A stretch of 64,000 nt of DNA from the NCBI GenBank assembly GCA_022828595.1, contig JAKGHH010000001.1:206789813-206853812 (forward strand). Direction: 5' to 3'. This DNA comes from Nelumbo lutea. Lineage: Eukaryota; Streptophyta; Magnoliopsida; Proteales; Nelumbonaceae. The notes under the pieces are model-generated. The model was given only the letters and a program-made list of their open reading frames with translations, did not search any database and had not been told where the DNA came from. Position numbers and translations under genes: made by a program. Shown here piece after piece: positions 56,260-64,000 of the stretch (positions within the stretch are counted from its first letter, which is position 1; each line of letters starts with the position of its first letter).

Positions 56260-57590
56260 TTAATTCTTCTTTTCTACCTCAATAAACTCTTTTCCATTCC
56301 TTAAGGTAATAGCTTGCACCTGCTCTCGTGGATTCACTTCAGTGTTGCTTGGAAGAGTTCCCGGCAGTCTAGAAGAGATTAATTGTGCCAATTGCCCTAC
56401 TTGGTTTTCCAGGTTTTTGATTGAGGCTTTCGGGTTCTGGTACCTGGTTTCTACACCTGCTATAAATTTTGTCATCAGTTCCTCCAAATTGGACTTTTGT
56501 TCAAAATGATGATAAGTCTAGTGGAACGGCTTGGAAGTATGCTGATTTGGCCAGGACGGGTTTGAATGTCCCCTCCATCTTGGATGAAAAGTATGGTGAC
56601 TCTGATAACCCTGCTGTCTTGACGAATTGCTAACATAGTTAACTTGTTCAGTAGATGGCCTGAACTGATTGCCAACTTGGCAGTCAGTACTGATGTGGCC
56701 TCCCCCACACAATTCACAATTAAGAGGCTGCACATGCAAGGCAGCTATCTACATTACATCTATTTTCTTACTGAGTGCTCCTATTTGTGCAGATAGTGGT
56801 GTATAAGTATCAACATTATGCAAGCCATGCTGATTCCTAGTTTGAGTTCTTTTAGAATGCCATTGATAGTTGTTGGCTGCCATTTCCTCAATAAGTGCAT
56901 GGACAACCTCAGGAGTTTTATTATTTATGGACCCTCCGGCTGCAGCATCTAATATGGTCTTATTTGAGTCAGTAAGACCATTATAGAAAGTCTGCACTTG
57001 CAGCCAAATGGGGAGGCCATGGTGAGGAACTCTCCTTAACAGCTCCTTGTATCGTTCCCATGACTCGTATAAAGATTCCCCCTCTTGTTGGAAAAAGGTA
57101 GTGATGTCATTCCTCATTTTAGCAGTTTTGGAAGGGGGAAAGTATTTAGAGAAAAAACAGCTGGCCATTTCATCCCACGTAGCTATTGATCCTACCGGTA
57201 ATGAATTCAGCCATGCTTTGGCTTTATCCTTCAAAGAAAATGGGAATAACCTCAACCTAATGGCATCATCACTTACCCCATTGTGTTTGAAGGTGTCACA
57301 AATTTTTAAAAAGTTAGAAATGTGTGCATTGGGATGTTCATGGGCCAATCCAAAGAATTGCACCATGTTTTGAATCATTTGTATGATGATAGGTTTGATC
57401 TCAAAGTTGTTAACAGTTATTGGGCCTGGTAATGCTGGTGGCAGCTCCAATGAGAGTGGGTTTGGCATAGTCCATCATAGTCCTCTGCTGGACTTGTTTG
57501 GCTGCTCTTAGTCGGACACGGAGAGTTCTTTCAATCTCCGGGTCGTAGAGGATTTCCTCCAGCTCGACTCTGCTTGTCAGAAACTGCGAA
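56260..57590 (-). pseudogene. ATH-5 gag
   Basis: The N-terminus is readable from about 57585 (SRVELEEILYDPEIERTLRV, then KQVQQRTMMDYAKPTLIG). A one-base loss near 57415 shifts into the main frame (56749-57468) with FEIKPIIIQMIQN, RLFPFSLKDKAKAWLNSL and LLRRVPHHGLPIWLQVQTFY. The zinc knuckle CELCGGGHISTDCQ (C-x2-C-x3-H-x4-C) is at about 56680-56720. Stops are at 56746, 56515 and 56257. It would be the capsid/nucleocapsid precursor if intact. Confidence 0.88.
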
Positions 57591-59736
57591 AGTCAAGGCA
57601 ATAAACAAGTCAATATTCACAAAATAACTAACCTTATTACAACTGAAAAATGTATAGTGAAGTATTGAAATATACAAACCTACATCCTAAAATAAATAAA
57701 TGCAGCTAACTAAAAGCAGATCAACATCTTATTCAATATACAGAGTTCAGTAGCAATTTACTAACAAGTCTGAATTCAGTAATCTCTGAGTAGAACAACA
57801 GTTTACAAATTCTTTTTCTTTATATTTCTGAAATAGATCTAAACTGTTGAGAGCTGAAATCTCAATAGCTACTGAGAACAGTAATATACAGTTCTGAAAT
57901 CAGATTTGAAATCTTAGCAGCTACTGAGGACAGCCAAATGCGGATCAGCAGTGATTGTGTTCAGGTCTGATGTTCATATAAAAAGACTATTCTGTGCTAC
58001 TGAAGGTCAATACACAAAAATAAAATCAGTGTACAAAGGATTGTGAGATAGCAATTTCAGACATCAATTCTACACAAAATTGAGATTAGCTCTGAAATCT
58101 CAGAAGCCACTGAGAACAGCAATAAGTATAACATCAGCTACTGATAATAGTACAGTTGTGCTCAGGTCTGATTTCCATATTGAAAGGCTACTAAATATCA
58201 GATCTGAGCCCACTGTTTTGATGAGCTATGCATCACCAAACACCAACTAGAGTAGCCATACTAAAACTGAGCAAATCAGCAGGATAACCCACTGATATCA
58301 GCAATGAAACATGCTGCATACAGATCTGCACAAAACCGAAATCAATCAGTAGTAGAAAGATATGAAATCAGACCTGTATTTACCATGGTGTGGCTGCTGG
58401 GATCTGATTTTTTTTCTTTCTTTTGAGATGAAATAAAACACAAAGCAGTAATGCAACTATAATACTGAACAAAATCTCTTTTTTTTTTCCGGTTTGCTCA
58501 GATCTGATTTTTGATTTCAGTACTGAAATCTACTGTGTACAGATCTGAACTCCCTAATTTTATGAGCTATATAGAACCAAAAACCAACTAAACTAGCAGC
58601 ACTAAAACAGTAATCAAAACCTAACAAATCAGCAATAGAAAAAAAATAGAGTAGTAATATCAATAATGAAGAATATTATATGCAGATTTGTACAGAACTG
58701 AAATCAGCTAACAGTTAAAGAAATCAGTAATGAAATTTTTGATAAACAAAACCAGCAATCAACTAAACTACCTAAACTAAAACAGGAACCAAAGATGAAG
58801 CAATTCAGCATTAGGAAAGAAGACCAGCTTCATCAGTAATGAAAGCTTCTGCATTCAAATCTGAATTCTAAGATGCAGAATTAAAAATCAGTTCTTTGCT
58901 ATCCATATCAACTGCATTTCAGATTTGAATTTCACTCGTTCTTTGCTATCCATTCACCCTTGAGGCAGGTTGGATGTATCATAGGGTGGATGTATCAGAG
59001 GAATTCAGATCTGAACTAAGCAGATCTGTAACAATAGAATTTAGATCTGAACTCAAGTCTGAGTTTGGATCTGAATTCTCAATTGCCTTACCTTCAGTCA
59101 TTACTACCAAATTGCCTTTGAGGAGTAGCAGAAGTGTCCTAGGGGAAATTGGGGTGGTTATGACACCCAATTCACCGCAAATTTGCATCAGTTCAGATCT
59201 GTGTTAAGAGGAATTCAGATCTGAACTGTTGCAGGTCTGCTGTAGCAGAATTTAGATCTGAGTGCTGATCTGAATTCTCAATTGCCCCTCTTATTGTTCA
59301 TATGATCTCTTTTTTTTTTCTCCTTTTCACTTTATATATTTTTTTCTTTTAGTAATGAAAAATAAAAATAAAAGGCTGGAACACAAACTAACTAAGTCTT
59401 TTTGGCAGAGTGCTGCAGTTCTGAGTTCTGCTGATCTAGGTGCCGAATGCAACTCAGATCTGCAAAACTTATGTTGTTATGAATTTTTCTTCTTTTTTTT
59501 TTTTTGAATGTAACAACACCAAGATTGAAAGGAAATGAAATCTATCTTTATTAAAATGAAACTGAAACAAATAAATGAAGTAATCTACTGAAGAAAGAAG
59601 AAACATAATTAAAACAGAACAACTGTTGCATTCAAGGCTATAATGTAAAATGAAGCAATTAAAACCTTCTATGAATGCAATGATGACTGAGACCAGATTA
59701 AGAATGCCCAATGTTTCATAATATTGCTTCCCTAAA
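57591..59736. other. ATH-5 5' leader, rich in AGATCTGAATT motifs
   Basis: A long non-coding leader. The palindrome CAGATCTG and variants (AGATCTGAA, CAGTACTGAAATC) recur many times between 57840 and 59460. A 210-bp imperfect direct repeat starts with GAGGAATTCAGATCTGAACT at about 58998 and 59208. ORFs at 58974-59207 and 59469-59789 are not supported. Confidence 0.7.
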
Positions 59737-59754
59737 TCCCCGGCAACGGCGCCA
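59737..59754 (-). other. ATH-5 primer binding site (tRNA-Asp type)
   Basis: Minus-strand TGGCGCCGTTGCCGGGGA, six bases inside the 5' LTR. It is the canonical Athila-type site. Confidence 0.92.
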
Positions 59755-59760
59755 AAAACT

Positions 59761-61305
59761 TGATGTGTGGCTCTTTGTGACACTAGCAAGTGCAGTAACC
59801 GTTCAAGTAATAAAGTAATGAGTAAAGTATCATTCCCACGGGGATTTAGGAAACAAGTATCAATACTAAATTGAATACTTCTTATCTGATTAACAAATAA
59901 ATCAAAACTTTAATGAAAGCTAAAAATCCTAAATTAAAATATATCTAAATCATTGGTCCAATTGCCTTCAAATTAGGTTAGAAGAGTAAGCAGTAAATTT
60001 CAATCTCAGAATTCAGCAATCTATCAATTTGGATCATTCGAATAAATCATAATTGAGCCTTGGTTTGGTGAAACCCCAAGGTCATGAATAGCCTCTCTCA
60101 AGCACATGTTCATCCTATGCATGAGTGACAATTCTTCTATCTCTAACAAGAATTTAATCCCCATGCATGCATTTCTTCAAACACTTCTAAGGCATCAATT
60201 GAAAATTGAATTGATCACCAACTGAATTGTGCAAGTTATCTCTAATCTTGCATCCAATTCAGTTCTTGAAGCACTCTAGCAATTCCAAACTTTAGATCCA
60301 TTCGGCCAATCTGAAAATTGCAGATCTGAATTCTCTTTCAAACAATTCAGATCTTGCAATCTCAGATCTGAGAATTCAGATCTGAGTTTTGAAGGTTAGT
60401 TGGCCAAATTAATCTACAAAAACACCCTTATTCAAGAAACTCCAAGTACAATTCATGACCATTCGAATGAATAAAAAAGAATTAGATCGCTGAACTGAAA
60501 TTTTACAAGCTGAAATACATCAAGGAAGAATCGAAGAAGGAGAAAGAAGAAAGAAAATATAACAAAGCAACATAATTCAAATTAACGGAGAATGAAACTA
60601 CAATTGAGTTATTACAAATGATCTTTGAATCACAAACCCCCAATTTCGAACTCACCTTCTCTTTTAGCTTGCTTGTCTTGAACTTCCTTCAACCCTTCTT
60701 CTTCTTCTTCATTGCGCCTAACCTTCTTCTCTTCTCTTCTCTCAAGGTGGCTGAACCTCTAAGAGTGGGAGAGCCTTCTTCTCAAGCAATTGAACACCTC
60801 TCCCCCCTCCTAGAGGCCTCCTTATATAGGTTTTCAAGGGGGCTCTTGCCCCTTCTTGAAGCCTCTAGAATGGGGTGTATTACACCCCTTTCTTGAGCTT
60901 TCTAGAGCTCTCTTGAAAGCTTCCTAAGGGCTGCTATTTGGGCTGCACTTAGGCTCTCTCTTAGCACATGAGAGCTATACATTGAGCTGCTCTTTTGGGT
61001 TGAGAGTGGGCCTTCTTTAAAGGGCCGAATTCTATTCTTAGCTAGGCTTTCTTTTCTTGGGTTTTCTCAAGGAATCCATTTGCTCTCCTTTGGCCGAAGT
61101 GCTCTCTCTTGCTTCCACAACCGGGCTGGGCTGGATTTGGTCTTTTTGAACCTTCTTTTTTTGCATTTTTCCTTTATTTTCTTGGATTAATTACACCTGA
61201 AACTTATTCTTAGCATTAAGCTAAATTAAGGCAAAAAGTAATAAAACCGACATAAAAATCCATGCTAAAGTCCTCAAAAATTATAGATAAATTGTAGGTT
61301 CATCA
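59761..61305 (-). mobile_element. LTR shared by ATH-5 (5') and ATH-6 (3')
   Basis: 1545 bp, matching 51533-53108 throughout with scattered substitutions and a deletion near 60270. Minus-strand TATA CCTATATAAGG at 60820-60830. To its left lies the ATH-5 primer site, to its right a polypurine tract and the 3' internal part of ATH-6. It therefore serves as 5' LTR for one unit and 3' LTR for the next. Confidence 0.92.
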
Positions 61306-62514
61306 AATACCCCCACACTTAAGTTTTTGCTTGTCCTCAAGCAAAGACATTAGCCATAAACTGAACATTCCCCCCCTTTTGTTCTTACCATTTACCTAGT
61401 GAACTTTTTAAGATAGAAATGCCTTGAGTAGTCGGGAACTTTTGTAAGTGCTCAACTCTTATTCTTGTAAATTACCATTTAACATAAGTATATGATCCAA
61501 GGAAAGGAGAATATGAATTTCATCATAGTCTAGCCTTCACTCCTAATTCATATATAAATCAGCTCCTTAATTGTCAAGGTTAATAATCAAATTTCACTAC
61601 GTTTCACATCTGTAACTAAATCTCAATGAGAGTTCAACTTTAGAGTGCCCCTTTGAACCTCAGTTGTCACCACAATTACTTATTTCTAAGGGTGAGTGCA
61701 TGTTATTCTCCATCTCACCCTTTTCTTCTTCTTTTTTCCGGTGTGAGTGCATTTTATGCTCCATCTCACACACTTTTCTCTCTTTTTTACTTTTTTTTTG
61801 GTGTGAGTGCATCTTATGCTCCATCTCACACTGGTCATTTACTTGAGGTAGGTAAATAGGACTCATGTTCTGAGCTGCTAGTTTTACTATTAAGCTCAAA
61901 ATAGCGGAGTCAATTTGGTCTTTTGTCCTTCTTTGCAATTATTGAACCTCAAGAATCAGCACTTCAGACGTGCATTAGCTCTATTGATCATTAACCATGA
62001 AATCAAGGGCTTCCATACACATGAAGATAGTTAGGGCTAGTCATGCTGAAAGGCATATTCAGCTCCCCTTTTCTCATGCATATATCAAATTGGGTCATTC
62101 ACAAGAATAAAAACTTAACAAGTACAACAATCTCCCTCAACTTATTAAAATCCTTCTTAAAAATCATCAAATAGATAGTAATGAACTTGAGGAGTTCCAG
62201 TCTTTTTTTTTGGTTATGTCATTGCCTGCATATGTGTGTTGGGGTGTATGAGGTGCATGGTTTCAGCCCCCATACCCTAGCCTTGGGCTCACTCCCCCAC
62301 ACTTAAGATGAACATCATCCTCAATTTTCGTAGTGTTAGGGAATCACACTTGCTAGAGCAAACTGAAGAAAAGAAATGGATGAACTGAGTCCTTAAAGAA
62401 TTGGAATTTTGAGAAAAAGAACTTTATTTTACTAACTCATATTGTAAAAAGATAAATGACAAAAAGATGCTTTAACCTATTCATGAGCAAGCATAAAAGA
62501 TTATTGGTTATCAA
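61306..62514. other. ATH-6 3' non-coding region
   Basis: About 1.2 kb between integrase and LTR, absent from ATH-5. It contains three GTGTGAG...CTCACAC hairpin repeats (61690-61831) and Tyr/Phe-poor AT-rich sequence. No gene seen. ORFs at 61653-61938 only reflect the repeats. Confidence 0.7.
61690..61831. repeat. Three tandem hairpin units
   Basis: Units at 61691-61720, 61740-61771 and 61800-61831 each read GGTGTGAGTGCAT, then TATGCTCCATCTCACAC. Each is a near-perfect stem (GTGTGAG/CTCACAC) around a loop. Units are spaced about 50-60 bp apart by pyrimidine tracts. Confidence 0.85.
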
Positions 62515-63660
62515 GATAAACAGTGGATGGAGGGGGTACAGTACCGCCCATTAAATATGATTTCAGGTGCTGACCATTTACTTTAAACGTGCCCTGAACC
62601 GGGTGGGTGAGTTCTATATCCCCATGGGGAAAAACCTATGAAATGGTAAAGGGTCCAGACCACTTGGATCTCAGCTTACCTAGAAACAAGCGGAGACGGG
62701 AATTATATAACAATACATGTTGGCCTACATAAAATTCCCATCTCAGCATGTTCTTATCATGCCAGTTTTTTATTATTTCTTTATAAACTTTGGCATTCTC
62801 ATAGGCGGCAAGTCTGAATACATCCAATTCATTCAATTGCAACCGCCTTTTAGCCCCTGTAGCCTGAATGTCAAAATTTAAGAATTTAAGAGCCCAATAG
62901 GCCTTGTGTTCTAATTCAATTGGTAAATGGCATGCTTTACCAAAGACCAATCTGTAGGGGACATGCCAATGGGTGTCTTAAATGCAGTTCTGTATGCCCA
63001 TAATGCATCATCTAATTTGATGGACCAATCTTTTCTGGTAGATGCTACGGTCTTTTTCAGAATTCTTTTGAGTTCCCTATTAGCCAACTCCACTTGGCCA
63101 TTAGTTTGAGGGTGATAAGGGGTAGCTAATTTATGTGTAATTCCATATTTTTGCATTAACCTTTCAAATTGGCTATTGCAGAAGTGAGTTCCCCTATCAC
63201 TAATTATAGCTCACGGAGTGCCAAATCGGGAGAATAGCTTCTTTAGGAAGTGTACCACCCTTCTTGAGTTATTTGTGGGTAAAGCCATGGCTTCTACCCA
63301 TTTGGATACATAGTCAACTGCAACGAGGATGTACTTATTCCCAAAAGAATTTGGGAAAGGTCCCATGAAATCTATACTCCAAACATCAAAGATTTCACAT
63401 ATCAAAATATTGGAAAGGGGCATTTCATTCCGTCAAGAAATGTTTCCCGATCTGTGGCATTTGTCACATGTGGACACATACCTATGGGCATCTTTGAAAA
63501 GTGTGGGCCAATAAAAACCTGATTGCAAAACCTTTGCTGCAGTGCAACTAGCTCCAAAATGACCTCCTCCTTCTTTATCAATGCAAAATTGAAGTACTGA
63601 CTCCATCTCCTCCTCAGGGACACATCTCCTTATGATCTGATCTGCACACAATTTATACAA
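62515..63660 (-). pseudogene. ATH-6 integrase
   Basis: Right to left: linker LCADQIIRRCVPEEEMESVL and zinc-binding module GGHFGASCTAAKVLQSGFYW...STCDKCHRSGNIS (63433-63660). A stop at 63433 follows, then the core ([38 protein letters not shown] at 63211-63423, [17 protein letters not shown] at about 63090). A frameshift near 62950 leads to the C-terminal domain ([40 protein letters not shown]; 62636-62950). It is the most complete Athila-like integrase here, broken by one stop and two small lesions. Confidence 0.9.
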
Positions 63661-63711
63661 AAAGGGTTCCTCCCACAGATAGTATTTTACATCAGAAAGG
63701 AATTTCTTTTT

Positions 63712-64000
63712 CTATTGATATGAAAGGTTAGGAGGAAGGACTTGTGCAGCTAGATAATTAGCAAAATCAGCATACCAAGGATATGAGTATTTCTGTATTG
63801 AGTACAGCTGCTCATCCAGAAATTCTTCTTGAATGTTGTTGGTTATCTCCTCTTTTGAGCTTACCTTATCCAACCGGGAGAGATGGTCAGTAGCCAGGTT
63901 TGCAACACCCTTCATGTCTCTAATCTCAATGTCAAACTCTTGCAATAAAAGGATCCACCTGATCAGTCTTGGTTTTGAGTTTTGCTTGGTAAGCAAGTGC
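63712..64000 (-). pseudogene. ATH-6 RNase H (cut by window edge)
   Basis: [20 protein letters not shown], then [20 protein letters not shown] and a linker [20 protein letters not shown]. It is nearly identical to ATH-5 53616-53861 and continues to the right of the window. Confidence 0.88.

Larger units (their letters stand above)
51533..61305 (-). mobile_element. ATH-5, Athila-like gypsy deletion derivative
   Basis: Minus-strand element with its 3' LTR on the left (51533-53108), an internal region 53109-59760 and its 5' LTR on the right (59761-61305). Termini are TGATG...CATCA. The left flank is TGATT (51528-51532). There is no unique flank on the right, because another internal region (ATH-6) with its own polypurine tract abuts the same LTR. 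It has lost about 1.5 kb downstream of integrase and about 0.4 kb between RNase H and integrase relative to ATH-6. Confidence 0.9.

Overview
This window looks like a repeat-dense, intergenic stretch of a seed-plant nuclear genome, probably an angiosperm. I found no convincing single-copy host gene. Nearly everything recognisable is a decayed or nested transposable element: Ty3/gypsy LTR retrotransposons of Tat-like and Athila-like type, Ty1/copia elements of Ale-like and Tork/Angela-like type, a hAT transposase relic, a Tourist-like MITE and a Helitron helicase relic. The plant assignment rests on the initiator-Met and Asp-type primer binding sites, the Athila and Tat pol signatures and the plant-mobile-domain-like antisense ORF. 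The species cannot be named. Element names used below (TAT-1, COP-1, ATH-5 and so on) are local labels.

Layout. 1-9055: TAT-1, a Tat-like gypsy cut by the left window edge. It has integrase remains on +, a solo LTR of a related element inserted on - (1757-2543, TSD CATGT), an 11-unit 50-bp tandem repeat (2641-3190), a long antisense ORF relic (4584-6374) and a 3' LTR (7382 to about 9055). That LTR carries a 363-bp duplication and a second solo LTR (8069-8767). 9004-9401 is a 199-bp tandem duplication. 9440-10650 is a hAT relic. 11922-12183 is a MITE with TAA TSD. 13681-15610 is ALE-1.

15611-40605 is a Russian doll. COP-0, an Angela-like copia, inserted into ALE-1. COP-1, of the same family, inserted 72 bp into the COP-0 LTR (15683-33652, TSD TAAAG). 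COP-1 carries inside its reverse transcriptase an LTR-less piece of Athila-like gypsy (ATH-1), fused in frame. ATH-1 in turn is split by a whole Tat-like element, TAT-2 (21354-29380), whose TSD is CCATC on the right and TCATT on the left. TAT-2 bears an antisense ORF with its own TATA-like box and two candidate introns. COP-0 resumes at 33658 and is itself interrupted by an antisense, LTR-less Athila-like piece (ATH-2).

40606-43827: ATH-3, a 1555-bp tandem duplication of LTR plus integrase/RNase H remains (-). 43840-45340: Helitron helicase relic (-). 45398-49927: ATH-4 (+), LTR through RT, cut by a COP-family LTR (49928-51532). That LTR is cut in turn by the ATH-5/ATH-6 tandem pair (51533-64000, -), where two Athila-like internal regions share one LTR.

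No element here appears able to move by itself, because every gag-pol has stops, frameshifts or missing domains. The most notable signals are the copia/gypsy chimaeras, the promoter- and intron-bearing antisense ORFs in the Tat-like elements, and the order of insertions that can be read from target-site duplications.
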